DNA of 64,000 nt from Adiantum capillus-veneris. Lineage: Eukaryota > Streptophyta > Polypodiopsida > Polypodiales > Pteridaceae. Position numbers and translations under genes: made by a program. The DNA is taken from NCBI GenBank assembly GCA_014529385.2, contig CM043953.1:89274342-89338341 (forward strand), read 5' to 3'. A model generated the notes under the pieces. The model searched no databases and was not told where the DNA came from. It was given only the letters and a program-made list of their open reading frames with translations. Shown one piece after another: positions 45,261-57,759 of the stretch (position 1 is the stretch's first letter; the number at the start of each line of letters is the position of its first letter).

Positions 45261-45895
45261 ATACTCCTCGGAATGTGAACCTTTACCTTGAAGCTTTTGG
45301 TTTAGCATAGTCTATTCCAAATGGAACCCCGAATTCAGCTTGGCCAAATATCTGGTGCAGTGGGTATACACAAGAGGGGAGCTACTCTGCTCCTTTGTCA
45401 AAAGATGCCTCGATTTTTGATGCTAGAGTCACTGATGTCTCTTTGAGCTTCAGGGATACTGAGAGCTCACTGTATTCTGGTGTATGACTTTATGAACTAA
45501 AATTCCCAAACATGATACTGACTTGTTCTTGACTTGTTTAAGTGCAGGAACTGATAGACAAAATGACTACGGCATTTCGGTCTGAACGATCTCGATAGAC
45601 ATGGTTGCAATAGGGATTAGTCAATCGGGCATCTATGAGGTCCTAAGTAGATCTGGATGCGATTGCTAATTGCATTGCCGATGAATCATGTTCTAAGATC
45701 CAAATGAATATTGAACGTGATTTGTCATGTGATGTCCTGTGATGTCATGTGATGTGATTGTCAATTGGTACATGTGCTAGATGTATGTTTCTAGTGCGTC
45801 GGACTAACAGTCAGTGTCTGCTAAGACAGTTTATGGCTTCTGTCTGTTTTGTAGGCGTAATCAAGGGCGACTACAATGCTTTCAAGAGGGGGGTA
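45261..45895 (+). other. G2 non-coding 3' region
   Basis: Counterpart of 32651-33278 in G1, ending in TCTGTCTGTTTTGTAGGCG and the purine tract. No open frame of interest. Confidence 0.7.
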
Positions 45896-46516
45896 TGTCA
45901 CAAACTGGTGACGTGGCTGCCCAGTACACACACCCTCCCCGCATAAACAGCCCTAGAAAATGACCTCCGCTGACAGCAGTCCCGGAACAGCAAATGCTGA
46001 CCTGGCAGGTGCTATACGGCAGTCCTCGGAAAACACGGCGCCATTTGCGAGCAGGCAGGCAGGGCGTACGAACGACATAATTTTTGGGCTGCTTTTGCTG
46101 GCTACGCAATTTACAAAGAGAAACAGTGAAAGAGCTTTTGCTTTATTTACTCAAGAGAGAGACTGTGAGAGACAGAGAGCTTTTGCTTTATTTTTGGCAA
46201 GGCTTTTGATTTTGAAGCTTTTGGACTTTGCTTTTGGCATCCCTTGTAACTTATTTAATGGTGGCTTGGGCTCTCACTTCTCAGAGCATTTGGACAGAGA
46301 GTCTGAGAGTGAGTCTCGACCACTCGCTTGTACTTTGAGTTGCAGATTAATACAAAAAGAAATACCGAAAGGGGCGCCAGTCTTTGGGACCAATATCTCT
46401 AGGCGCAGAACTCCGCCGGGCCAGTGTCGAATCAATTGTGAACTGTGAACTGTTTTGAAGTGTATTCTTGTGGTGTCGCGGTAGAATCTCGACTTGGAGT
46501 GTCCAAGTCTGTTATA
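45896..46516 (+). repeat. G2 3' LTR
   Basis: 621 bp, starting TGTCACAAACTGG after the purine tract AAGAGGGGGGTA and ending TGTTATA before the GTATC target copy. It is close in sequence to the 5' LTR, with small indels. Confidence 0.92.
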
Positions 46517-46521
46517 GTATC

Positions 46522-47840
46522 GAACTGTAGTCCATGGGGGAATCCATCTGAACCCCTCACCTGACAGCCAATCAGGCGTAAGAGCACTAAAAATTGAGAA
46601 AGCCACTGTCTTTCTCCAGTTGATCCGTGCGCTTGATGCACGACTAAAGGTCTCAAGAGCTTGCTCACACCAATGAAGGTTGGCCTCTTGGCCCTCCAAG
46701 TACAACGCTGAGTAATCTGCAAACTCGGCATCCAGTAGCTCTTCTCCCCGAATACGGAGCGCTAAGCCACGAAGACCAACCTGCTGTGAAACCAAAAACC
46801 TGCTCATTGCCTCAACATAGAGCAGAAAGAGGAAGGGGGCAAGAGGGCAGCCCTGTCTGACCGAACACGTGAGTATGAAACGATCTCCTCTATCACCTTC
46901 CAAAAGTACCTAACTGTGTGCCCGTGTGTAAAGAGCTGACACACCTCTAATCCATGCATCTGAGAAGCCCATCCTGCATAAAGTGCCCTCCAAAAAGTCC
47001 CAGTCAACTCTATCATAGGCCTTCTCAAAATCGAGAAGAAGTATCACCAGATCCTCACCACAGAGGCGTGCGAGGGTAGATGCCTCCCAAAAAGTAAAGA
47101 TGTTGTCAAGGATACTACGCTTCTTGACAAAACCTGTCTGTCCCTCATGTATGATGCTCTCTAGAAGTGGCTGAATCCCCAAACTCAGAGCCTTGGCGAG
47201 AATTTTGTAGGCTGAGTTGAGGATGGTGATGGGCTACCACATTCGAATCTCATCCAAGGAGCCACTCTTCTTGGGAATGAGGTAAATCAGTCCCTCACTC
47301 AAGCTGTCAGGCATCTATCCTGTGTGTAGAATGTACTGAAAAGCGCTGGAAAGATCTGAGCCAAACAAGTCCCAATACTCTAAGAAGAAGCTGAGAGTCA
47401 AACCATCCTCACTTGGACAGCTACCACGGGGAAGTGCTCTGAGGGCCGCGTGGAGCTCCTCTAACTGAAGAGGCAACTCAAGCCTCTAGCGCATCTTCTT
47501 TGTCACAAGACAAGGAATCTGTGCCCACACCTTCTCTCTGCATGCATCCTAATGCTCTGACTGAGGCTATGCTGCCAGCAGATCACGGTAAAAGTCGGTG
47601 GCAACTACACGCATGTCCTTTGGCTCTGAAGCAAGTGACCCGTCGGGCCTCCTCAACTGGCTGACCTTGGAATGCGCATGTCGGGGCCCCCATGTCTCAA
47701 AGAAAGCCCCTGTCACTCTGTCACCCACCTGGGTCCACTGAGATGCCTGTCGATGGAAAGCAAACTCTTGGCGCCTCTCCTCTATGCTGGAAGCTTGCTG
47801 GAACTGCTCCTCCAACCAAGGACTGTCTGGATGCTGCAAA
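46522..47840 (-). pseudogene. LINE 1 reverse transcriptase region
   Basis: Minus-strand frames run from a linker (PWLEEQFQQASSIEERRQ, DRVTGAFFETWGPRH) at 47839 into RT: GQTGFVKKRSILDNIFTF and LLLDFEKAYDRVDWDFLEGT near 47050, then RQGCPLAPFLFLLYVEAMSR. The catalytic box reads FADYSALYL (46712-46723 for FADY), where the second Asp is Tyr, so the enzyme is dead. Frameshifts and stops separate the blocks. Confidence 0.82.
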
Positions 47841-49442
47841 AGGCCAAAGTGTCTGCACCAAATCCGTCACCCCTAAGTCCCCTGTGTGGTGTGAGAACTC
47901 AGTGGTCTGGGTTTGGAGCCAATCAAGAACTGTGTGTTGGGTTCACTCTGTGTGATTCCTACCGCACAACGAGAAGGAGAAACCCACTGCTGTGTCCAAA
48001 CCCTCAATGCCTCTAGCTGCAAGAAAGAGGACATGGACTCGAAAGCAAGCCTCCTCGAGGTCAGGAGAGGAGTCACCCAGAAACCGAGTGAAACTGTAAT
48101 CGAAGTAGTCCCGGCGTCTGCGAATGTCAGAGCTAGTCAAACCTCTAGGGACTGCTGCAAAAGGAGAAGTCTGCACCAAAAAAGGCGGCCTCAAGTGGGG
48201 CTGTCCATCTTGAGCCACACGGCTCGTAGCAAAAGCAATACCAAGAGATCGCCTTGCGGCAGACGCGTGTCCAATCCCCTGCGTCTGAGGAGGAGAGGTG
48301 GAGGGGTCGGCGGGAGAAGAGGTTGTGGGCCCCACTGGGGAGAAAGGGAGGACGGGAGGCGAAGGTGGAGGTGGAGGGGGGAAGGGGGAGGAGGCGGGGG
48401 AGTAGCATCTGAGGGAGGAGGAGGTGGAGGTGGAGGTGGAGGTGGAGAAACTGAAGTGGACGGGGCCTCCTGAGGCGGGTCCTGCCGAAGGGGGTCAAAA
48501 CGGTTCCCTGTTGGAACCCAGTGCCGCCGAGCTGTAGAAGGCCGGCCACCAGGGGGAGCAGTGGCGCGAGCCCTCCACTGTCTGCGCGGCAGCCAGGAAC
48601 TTGCTGCCAACCGTCAGCTGTCTCATCGCTGGTCTCAGTCAAGGTACTAGCCTGTGCGTCCTATGTGTCTGGCTGCTGGGCATGCTCAACCTTGGTAGGC
48701 TGCGCCTCCGCTGTGGGTCGAGGTCTCTTGCGAGGACAGGCCTTAGCCAAATGCGCCCATCTGTCTACAAATGAAACACTGATTCGGGAGGCGCGAATAC
48801 TCCACTCTTTGACGGAACCAACCCCACTCACCCTAGGGAGTAGGATGACCTTCGGGAGAAAGTGGGTGTTCCGATTTAGAACACGTACTGTGGGGATGCC
48901 GGCTGCCTTGGCAGCTACAGATGCTACCGTGCGAGGTGTCTCCAGGACAGTCCCAATCTCTGAACCTATCCTGGACAAAAGTGACAGGTACTCCCTCCTC
49001 AAACCGGGAAAGCAGACGGAGAGAGGCAGGTCTGCCTTCTCTACTACCAGAACATCTGTACTGGATCGAAACCATGCCTCCACTGTCGAAAGTGGACTCG
49101 AACTGCTATGATGGCCAAGGGACTCATCGTGATGACCTTGGACGCCATCTCGGAGGTCTCAAACTCTATCTGATAGTAGCCGCGTCCGAGGAACTGAACA
49201 TCCAAGATCTTGCCCACCTTGACGAGGAGGCGAGCCTGGAGAAGATCGCGCACCTCTCCTCTGTTGGGTCTGGTGCCGAGAATCTTGCAGATGACGGAAG
49301 TCGCCTGCAGGCGTTCCACCTCTGCTGCGAGGCTCGCTTGCTTTGTCGGCGAGAGAGCAAGTCATGGTGGGATCTGCGGGGCCGGGTGAGGAGGCTTCCT
49401 GAGAGTCCCTCTGAGGTGGAGCGTGAGCCTCCATCAGTGTCT
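47841..49442 (-). pseudogene. LINE 1 ORF1 region
   Basis: From ATG at 49434 the minus strand encodes MEAHAPPQRDSQEASSPGPA, a nucleic-acid-binding domain (SVCFPGLRREYLSLLSRIG, KVILLPRVSG), part of a CCHC knuckle (HLAKACPRKRPRP), then in other frames HWVPTGNRFDPL and RRSLGIAFATSRVAQDGQ. It is fused by deletion to the ORF2 linker. The frame changes after the knuckle are the same as in LINEs 2 and 3. In addition, a 1-bp insertion splits the knuckle here. Confidence 0.75.
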
Positions 49443-49549
49443 GCTGCCGTGAAGAAAGAGTGAACTATCGATGACGAGCGGTGGCCCTCTGCTAGTCGAG
49501 CGTGATGGAGATGTTGACGAAATCAGCCGAGCCAGACCAGTGAGAGGGG

Positions 49550-49551
49550 AT

Positions 49552-49582
<31 letters not shown>
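49550..49582. repeat. Poly-G run (poly-C in LINE 1 5' UTR)
   Basis: Over 30 G on the plus strand, upstream of LINE 1 ORF1 on the minus strand. LINE 3 has a similar C run at 60001-60026, so a C-rich 5' UTR looks like a lineage property. Confidence 0.85.
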
Positions 49583-49583
<1 letters not shown>

Positions 49584-49891
49584 TGCGGTGCGGGAAAAAC
49601 GTGAGTGCGAGGTTGGGGAGGGCGGGCTAAGGTGCGGCGGGAGGGGGACTGAGATGTGGCGGGCTGGAGCGGCAATGCTATGAGCTGGCTGCACGCTGTA
49701 GCTATTTCACGCTGATGCTGAATGCAGGGCAGTGGGTGAGCAGGACAGGGCAGGGCAGGCAGCGCGAGGGAGGCTGGGGGAGGGGGAGAGAGCGATGGCA
49801 AGGGAGGGGGGTGCAGAGCGTGCGCAAGGGAGAAGGCGAGGGCAGCAGCGAGCGATGTTATCTGCAATCTTCGGAATTCTTTGATGAACTC

Positions 49892-51203
49892 GGGATCCTC
49901 TTGTTTCAGTAGGATTGATTTGAAAAGCGGATATCATCAGATCATAATCCCTTCGGGAGATGTATACAAGACAGCCTTTCGGACAAGCTTTGGTTTATAC
50001 AAATTTTTGGTGATGCCTTTTGGACTTAGCAATGCTCCAACGACTTTCAACCGAATGATGGATAGGATTTTCTGAGAGCATCGATCTTTTGTGGGTACTT
50101 TCTTTGATGATATTATAGTTCTCTCTAAGGATGAGGTAGAACATCGACACCATCTGCTACAGGTCTTTCAGGCATTGCGTAATCACAGATTAGTTATCAA
50201 CACCAAAAAGAGCGATGTTTTCTTGCTAGAGATACACTTTCTGGGCCATATGGTCTAAACAGTAGGAGTGCAGATGGACCCGGCCAAGATTGAGACTATC
50301 CACGATTGGCCAGACTTGAAGAATGTTCATGAAGTTACAATCTTTTTGGGCTTGTGTTCTTACTACCGGCGGTTCATTAAGAAGTTTGTAGAGGTAGCTT
50401 CCCCTTTGCACGTATTGACTCAGAAAGGAGTCCCTTTCTCGTGGGGACCGACAAAGGTGACTGCCTTTCAGACACTTGAGGAAAAACTAACTACTGGACC
50501 AGTGTTGGCTTTCCTAGACTTGCAAAATCTATTTGAAGTTTATTGTGATGCTTGTGGTCATAGTTTGGGAGCGGTCTTGATGCAAGAAGGCCATGTGATT
50601 GCTTATGAAAGCAAAATTTTTTCAAGACCGGAATTAGTAGAACAGATTCATGAGAAAGAGCTAGTGGCAGTGATCCATGCTCTTACTCAATGGCGACATT
50701 ACCTAGTTGGGGCCGACTTCATGGTCCTTACTGATCATTAGAGTTTACGCTAGTTCTTGTCATAGAAGCAGCTTTCGAAAAAGTAGATGCGCTAGGCTAA
50801 CATCTTGCCACAGTTTCACTTCCACATTGTCCATGTTCAGGGACTGAAAAACTTAGTGGCAGATGATTTGTATCGGAAGCCCCTCGTCTTGGCTATTTCT
50901 GCGATGCATCATAGAAGCTTCGAGAATATGGTTGACCAATATGCCACCGATCCAGGTTTTTTATGTTTTCACTTGAATACAGAATGTGAAGATAGTGCCA
51001 GGATATTCCATACGGGATGGCTATTGGATGAAGAAAACTGTGTTGTGTATTATACAGCCGTTGAGGGAAAAGTTTTTGACCGAGTGCCATTGTCCACATT
51101 TTACGGGTCACCGCGGCATTGACACCACCTTGAAAGGGGTGGAGTGTTGTTTCTTTTGGCCTAGACTCAAGAAGGATGTGGACGACTTTGTTCACAGTTG
51201 TTT
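49892..51203 (+). pseudogene. G0 RT palm, RNase H and integrase zinc region
   Basis: G0 resumes with [20 protein letters not shown] and [20 protein letters not shown]. After a TGA (where G1 has an Arg codon) comes the catalytic FFDDIIVLS (50100-50111), then DPAKIETIHDWPDLKNVHEV and SYYRRFIKKF. RNase H reads FEVYCDACGHSLGAVLMQEG and HEKELVAVIHALTQWRHYL. The integrase zinc region starts near 51080 (CHCPHFTGHRGI, FWPRLKKDVDDF) and is cut after VHSC by LINE 2. Confidence 0.85.
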
Positions 51204-51379
51204 TTATTTTCTGAGAAAAAGATCCTTCTATTAGTTAATGAAACTGCCCATAGGGCTACAACCACCTCTACAAGAGAGGGCTACAACAATCATGATGGGG
51301 AGACTCTCCCAATGAAAAAAAAGCATATGTACAATGAGGCTAAATCAAGAGATGGGAGAAGGGAAAAGCCACACAGGTG

Positions 51380-54300
51380 GACGGTAGTGCCATCTGAGTA
51401 CACCTTGGACCGGTGAAAAAAGGTCGAGGATGCCAGAGTCGAAGAAAAGCCTCTCTACGCTCCCGCATGCGGTCGGAGCTGCCCTAGAGTCTCTCGAGCT
51501 GTCCTCTGGGGGTATGGATCAGCTCTAGCCAAAGATCCCGAACAGTCTCGGCTGGTGGTACAGGGCAAGCCTCGAAGATGCGGAAGCAGCGGGCTCGCTA
51601 GATGAACCAGAGTGTCACGCCACTGATGAGCTCCCAACACTCCTCTCTTTCCCTCCACCACTCCTGTGGAGTAAGCTCTGTGGCAGGCTGGAGTGTAGGG
51701 TGACTCCCCAGCATCACTATCATCCTGTTGGTGGAAGAGTCTCGGCTGGTGGTACAGGGCAAGCCTCGAAGATGCGGAAGCAGCGGGCTCGCTAGATGAA
51801 CCAGAGTGTCACGCCACTGATGAGCTCCCAACACTCCTCTCTTTCCCTCCACCACTCCTGTGGAGTAAGCTCTGTGGCAGGCTGGAGTGTAGGGTGACTC
51901 CCCAGCATCACTATCATCCTGTTGGTGGAAGATAGCTCAAATTGAAGTGCCGGGCCCGTGAGAGTGGACCAAGCAGCTGGCCCCCAAGTGTATTACCGAG
52001 CTGTGGAAAGGGCTGGCATCAGCCGAAGAACACGAAGCCACACCTGCTATGCCAAAGGACAGTCCCAAAGACACTAAAGTTGGCTCTCCACAAGATGGTC
52101 ACGAGCTGCACATGCAGCCCAGAGACCACTATGTACAAGCCAGCTCCCAACTTCTATAGCTCTGTGTGCAACCAGCCCACTAGAACAAAGTGACTCATCT
52201 CGGCTGTCTGGAGTCCCACAACCTCTCCCAAAAAACTGCCAAGAACTCAGCTGTGAGACCCTCCTCTTGCCAATGAGGTGCTGCAGTAGGGCGAGCCTCT
52301 CTCTGTGCTGCCGTTATGTGATGTCCCAGTTGAACAGTGTACTGAAAGAAAGGGACACCTAGGTGGTCTGCAGAGGAGAAAGGGTCCCTCCAAAGCCACT
52401 CTCCAGGATCCCACTGTAGTCGTGCCAGAGGACAGCTCTCCCAAGCCCACAGTCTCCAGTGGCCAGTCTCAAGAGCTTCTGGGTCGGGATCTATGACATA
52501 AGTCCTCCCACAAATGCCTACTACTCAAATTCTCTGAAAACAACACTCTGCCACCTGTGGGGCCTCTATTGCAACTCAGTCTAAGCGTCCCTCACCCTGT
52601 AGCTCGAAAAACAGGGAGGGTACAATCTCTGAGCAAGCCCGGACTAAGATGAGAACCTCCAGTCGCGTGAAGGCTCCCATCCACCTGGGTGCTACTGAAT
52701 TGAGAGGTGTGAGCCACTCAGTTGGTACGGCCTCTGAGATGTCCTAACACATGCTCTGCACCCCTCTCATGCCCTCTTGCTGAAGACTCTGAAGCTTCTC
52801 TGACAAGCCTGAAAACTGTAACGAGTCACCTAGAGAGCGTGCTGGACCCTGTGCCATGGGACCCCAAGAAACATGAGGCCGACTACTAACCAAGTGGCCT
52901 CTCTGAGTGCTAACCATGGGGTTCCAAACAAGGGGCTATCTCAGGTGCTCCTCCGTGCAAGTAGGGTGATGCTGCTCCAGGCCCCGTCCAATTGCTCCCA
53001 AGATCGGAGCAAACTCACAGCGAAGCAGTCCTCCAACCTCCTTCTCAAGCCAACTCTGCGCATCTCTGTGAAAATCCATCTAGTCGAGGGTCGCCAGGGG
53101 CCTCCAGCCTGAGGCACCCTAGCACTAAGCTGCTGAAGCAAGAACTCCTTCCAGAGCTCCTCACCACCTGACGATGAACTTCCCAAGAAGGGCTCTGCTC
53201 TGCTGTGCTGTGCTAGGTCTATGATCCCTAGCCCTCCCTGAGAACAAGAAAGAGTGATGACCTACCATGCCACTTTGGCCCGGGCTATTTGAGTGTCACG
53301 CCCTGACCAAAGGAAGTTCCTCGTCAGCCTCTCAACTTGGCTGATACAAGAACTCGTGAAGATCCAGCAAGAAGTGATGTACCACATAGTAGCCAACAGC
53401 ACCTGGTTGGCCACTAAAACTCTGCCTGCCAAAGAAAGACGTGCGGAGCTCCAATGTAACAACTTCCTCCTGATAGACAGGAGGAGGGGAGCAATCTGCA
53501 AGTCAAAACCAACCTGACAACCGAGGTACCGAATTGCAGTCCCTGGGGGAATCCACCTGAAACCCTCACCTGGCATCCAATCGGGCATAGGAGCACTACC
53601 AATCGAGAAAGCCATTGTCTTTCTCCAGTTGATCAATGCACCAGATGCACAAAGAAAGTCTCAAGAGCCTGCTCACACCTGTGAAGGTTGGCCTCCTAGC
53701 CATCCAAGTACAAGGCTGAGTCGTCTACAAACTCAGTGTCCAGTAGCTCATCTCCCCGAATAGGAAGTGCTAAGCCACTCAAACCAACCTGCTGTGAAAC
53801 CAAAAACCTGCTCATCGCCTCAGCATAGAAGAGAAAGAAGAATGGGGCAAGAGGGCAACCCTGTCTGACCGAACGTGAGCATGAAATGATCCCCTCTACC
53901 TCCTGACAAAAGTACCTGACTGTGCGTCCGTCTGTACAAAGCTGACACCCCTCTGATCCAAGCATCTGAGAAGCCCATCCTACGTAGAGTGCCTTCCAGA
54001 AAGTCCCGGCCAACTCTGTCGTAGGCCTTCTCAAAGTCGAGAAGAAGAATCACCAGATCCTCACTAAGGAGCCGTGCTAGGGCAGAAACTTTTCCAAAAA
54101 ATAAAGATGTTGTCAAGGATACTACGCTCCTTGACAAAATCTGTCTGAGTCCCATGTATAATGCTCTCTAGAAGTGGCTGAATCCTCAAACTCAGAGCCT
54201 TGGCAAGAATTTTGTAGGTTTAGTTGAGGATGGTGATGGGGCGCCACTGTCGAATCTCATCGAAAGAGCCACCCTCCTTGGGAATGAGGTATATGAGGCC

Positions 54301-55869
54301 CTCACTCAAGCTGTTAGGCATCTCTCCTGTGTGCAGGATGTACTGAAAAGCATTACAGAGATCTAAGCCAAGCAAGGCCTAGTACTCCAAGAAAAAACTG
54401 GGAGTCAAGCCATCCTCACCTGGACAGATACCACGTGGGAGTGCGCTAGGAGCCGTGTGTAGCTCCTCTAGCTGAAGAGGCAGCTCAAGCCTCTGGCACA
54501 TCTCCTCAGTCACAAGACAAGGCATCTGTGCCCACACCTGCTCTCTGCATGCATCCTGACGCTAAGGCCGAGGCTTTGCAGATAGTAGATCACGGTAGAA
54601 ATCACTGGCAACTGCACGCATGTCCTCTAGCTCTAAAGCAAGTGATCCGTCGGGCCTCCTCATCGACTGACCTAAGCATGCGAATGGCGAGGTCCCACTG
54701 CCTCAAAGAAAGCTCCTGTCACTCTGTCACCCACCTGGGTCCACTGAGATGCCTCTCGATGGAAAGCAAACTCATGGCGCCTCTCCTCTGTGCTGACGAG
54801 CTCCTGGCGAGCCTGCTGTAAGTGCTCCTCCAACCAAGGACTTTTTGGATGCTGCTCTTGCATCCTCTGCAGGGAGGCAATGCCTTGTTGGCGACGCTCC
54901 TCCTCCTCTCTCGCTGCAGCCAGGCGAGCCAAAGACTCCTGGAGAAAAAGTCGACTAAGCTGAGCAAGTCTTGAGGCCACTCTGTCAATAGGAGAATCAT
55001 GCATGTCTAAGCTCTCTGTCCAAAGAGCCTCCACTCGCTCTCTAAGCGCTGAGTCCAACAAGACCCTCTCTGGGATGCGAAGCATCGTGCTCTCCCTCCT
55101 CTATCTATCAATCACTGTAAGGATCACTGGAGCATGGTCCGAAAAGGAGGTCCCTGCCAGAATGCCTACTGTCCCACCCAAATCACAGAAGTGGTCACTA
55201 GTGTAAAAGCGATCTATCCGAGATAGATTCACGCCTCCCACTCTACGGCCCCGAACGAGAGAAGGCCAGGCTGTCTGGGGGCCTCACAAAACTGGAATGC
55301 TGCCACATATCTGTAACCCGCAGAGTCATACAAAACCTCTCCCAAGCTGCCAGCTCAACTCCATGCACAGTAGTGTGGCTACCACCAATCCTGTCAAAGG
55401 GTTCCTCCAACATGTTGAAGTCACCCTCTATGCCCCATTGCTCTGCCTGCGGGAGAGACTCAACAATCTGAGATCAAAACTCTGCACATGCACTCGCCAC
55501 ATTGGGCACATAGATGTTTAGGAAGCCCACGAGACAACCCTGAACCTGCATAGTGATCCACTGAGCCCTGCCTAGCACAATAATCCCTCTGCCCATAATG
55601 GCCTACTACAAAGAATCCGCAATAGTCATACATACCTCACCTTGGATGCCTCCGAGTCCAAAAGCAGGTGACCAAAAAGTCTCATACCGCCCACACAAAA
55701 GCTGACCACAACGTCTAATGCGGCTCTCACACAGATGATGCTCCTGTAACATAAGCAGGTCAATCTCTCCTCCCATGAGGCATCGCTGAAGCGTCTGACG
55801 TAGTCGGCCCCTCTGATGCTGAAACTAGGGCCCACCTAGTCCCTGTACATTCCATGAGACAATCCTCAT
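51380..55869 (-). pseudogene. LINE 2 ORF2: endonuclease, RT, C-terminal region
   Basis: ATG 55869-55867 opens MRIVSWNVQGLGGP, the start of an APE-type endonuclease, and is followed at once by a TAG. Further on are DLLMLQEHH, GDFNML and SDHAPV (near 55125), with the SDH catalytic motif intact. The RT part has LLLDFEKAYDRVGRDFLEGT (near 54040), RQGCPLAPFFF and FVDDSALYL (FVDD 53721-53732), with both catalytic Asp kept. The C-terminal region contains ARVPQAGGPWRPSTRWIFTE and the duplicated segment. Several stops and frameshifts make it inactive. Confidence 0.82.
51544..51931. repeat. 194-bp tandem duplication in LINE 2
   Basis: The segment starting AGTCTCGGCTGGTGG at 51544-51737 is repeated at 51738-51931 with no difference that I can see. 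LINE 1 has a single copy of it, so it is private to this copy and young. Confidence 0.9.
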
Positions 55870-57759
55870 GGGGAGCAAGAGAGAACTGATGCTGCCGCAA
55901 CAGCTAACCGTGCTATCTTCGAGGCACAGTTGGATGGGGAGTAATCTGCATCCGAGTGTCCTCGAGATAGGCGTGACTGCAAAGCATGTCCAACCCAAGC
56001 CCAAGTAGACCGAGCCGTGCATAAAGAAACCTCCTCTATCCAAGAGTCCTCATGTGTACATAGCATGGCGGGCTCTGCTGTCAGCAAAAAAGTGAACCAC
56101 AATGTATCTATATCCTGCTGCGTCTGGACTCTGGAGGTGTCACACCAAACTTGGCCAATGGCCAAAGAGTCTGAAGCATGTCTGTAACTCCTAGGTCTCC
56201 CATGTGGTGAGACCTAGGAGTTACTCTAGGGCCTGTGTCTCTAGCCAATCCATCATTGAGTCTATACTCCACTCAGCCTGGTCCCTGCCGCCGCTGAGGG
56301 GAAAAGCGAAGCCAATCGCTGAGTCCAAGGCCTCTATCCCCCTAGCTACAAGGAACAGTACATGAACTATGAAGCAGGCTGCCTCAAGGTCTGGTGAGGG
56401 GTTGCCGAGAAAACGGGTAAAGTCGTAGGTAAAGAAATCCCAACGACGACGAATGTCGAAGCTCGTCAGACCACTAGGAACTGCTGCAAAGGGAGACGTC
56501 TGCACCTGAAGAGGAGGTCGCAAGAAAGGCTGTCCCTCTCTCGCCAAACGACTCGTGGCAAAGGCGCTACCAAGAGATCTCCTAACAGCTGAAGAAGGCA
56601 CTGCCTCCTGGGACGGCTGAGGGACTGAAGCGGGAGGAGGTGAGGGAGCAGGGGGAGAAGGGGGAGCGGTAGAGGAGGGAGGGCGAGTTGAAGAGGCAGA
56701 GGGAGAAGGGGGAGGAGTGGGAGCAGGGGGGAACTCAGGGTGAGGGGAGGGGCTGTCAAGGGTGAAGCTGAGGTGGAGGCTGGAGCAGGGACCTCATCCT
56801 GTTGAAGAGTGTCGAATCGATTCTCCGTGGGAACCCACTGCTGCTGGGCAAGAGCCTGAGGACCACTCTGAGTGCCAAGCTGGCGCGGTGGCCCTTGCCG
56901 ACGTCGACCACGAACGTGCTGCCTGCCCTTCTCTGCTTGAGCCCCAGGCTCGAAGGGTGGCGCTGCCTGTGAACTTTGTGGCTCTGCCTGCTTTGCTGCT
57001 GGCCAGCCTTTGAGGGCTGGGGCTGGGCCTGTGGTGCAGGTCGGGGTCTCCTTCGTGGACAGACCTTCCCGAGATGGCCCATCTGTCGACAAATGAAACA
57101 CTGATTCGGGAGGCCCAAATACTCCACGCTCTGTTGGAACCAACCCCCACTCACCCGAGGAAGTAAGATAACCTTTGGGAAAGGGTGGGTGTTCCTAACC
57201 AGAACATGTACTGAGGGAATGCCGGCCGCCTTGGCAGCTACTGAGGCTGCCGTGCGAGGTGTCTCCAGGACAGTCCCAATCGCTGAGCTTATCTTGGACA
57301 AAAGTGGTAGGTACTCCCTCCTCAAACCAGGAAAGCAGACGGAGACGGGAAGGTCTGCCTCCTCTACCAAAACATCTGAAGCAGTGTCAAAACCATGTCT
57401 CCATTGTCGAAAGTGGGCTCGAACTGCTCGGATGGTCAAGGGGGGCTCATGATGATGACCTTGGACGCCATCTCGAAGGTCTCAAACTCGATCTGATAGT
57501 AGCCTCGTCCGAGGAACTAAATGTCCAAGATCTTGCCCACCTCTGCAATAAGGCAGGCCTGGAGAAGGTCACGCAGCTCTCCTCTGCTAGGTCTGGTGCC
57601 GAGAATCTTGCAGATGACGGAAGTTGCCTGCAGACGATCCACCTTTGCGGCTAGGCTCGCTTGCTCTGTCAGAGTGAGAGCAAGTCGAATGGTGGGCTTA
57701 GCGGGGTCGGGCGAGGGGACTTCATCAGAGTCCCTCTGTGGCGGAGCTTGAGCCTCCAT
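55866..57759 (-). pseudogene. LINE 2 ORF1, three-frame
   Basis: ATG 57759 starts MEAQAPPQRDSDEVPSPDPA, then RLQATSVICKILGTRPSRGE. A TAG interrupts at KILDI, where LINE 3 has Gln. The nucleic-acid-binding domain continues in another frame (RAHFRQWRHGFD, SVCFPGLRREYLPLLSKI), with a CCHC knuckle CFICRQMGHLGKVC. After it the frame shifts by -1 (QQQWVPTENRFDTLQQDE) and by -1 again (RRSLGSAFATSRLAREGQP), ending at TGA 55868-55866, which overlaps the ORF2 ATG. The first part resembles plant L1 ORF1 (DUF4283-like plus zinc knuckle). The third segment I do not recognise. Confidence 0.75.

Larger units (their letters stand above)
38939..46516 (+). mobile_element. Ty3/gypsy element G2, both LTRs, TSD GTATC, inside LINE 1
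   Basis: LTRs at 38939-39573 and 45896-46516 flank a gag-pol order like that of G1. GTATC occurs at 38934-38938 and 46517-46521. Removing the element restores LINE sequence that matches LINE 2 near 53520 (GGTACCGAATTGCAGTCC). A tRNA-iMet primer site (TGGTATCAAAGC) lies at 39575. A LINE tail of about 1 kb interrupts gag. RT carries FFDN instead of FFDD, so this copy is catalytically dead. Confidence 0.92.
37452..49891 (-). mobile_element. LINE 1, L1-like, inserted in G0 and split by G2
   Basis: LINE 1 reads on the minus strand from 49891 to 37452 and is bordered by the 15-bp duplication in G0. Its 3' tail lies at the low end (T run from 37452 on the plus strand). Without G2 it is about 4.86 kb, against 6.76 kb for LINE 2. 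Alignment by eye to LINE 2 shows two internal deletions: about 1.3 kb removing the endonuclease (junction near 47840) and about 0.6 kb in the C-terminal region (junction near 38128). It therefore cannot have moved itself in this state unless the deletions came later. Confidence 0.9.

Noticed and set aside
48191-48610. Pro-rich frame with long poly-Pro in LINE 1 as a distinct gene
   Set aside because: It is the middle (-1) segment of LINE ORF1; the poly-Pro comes from a CCT/CCA simple repeat.
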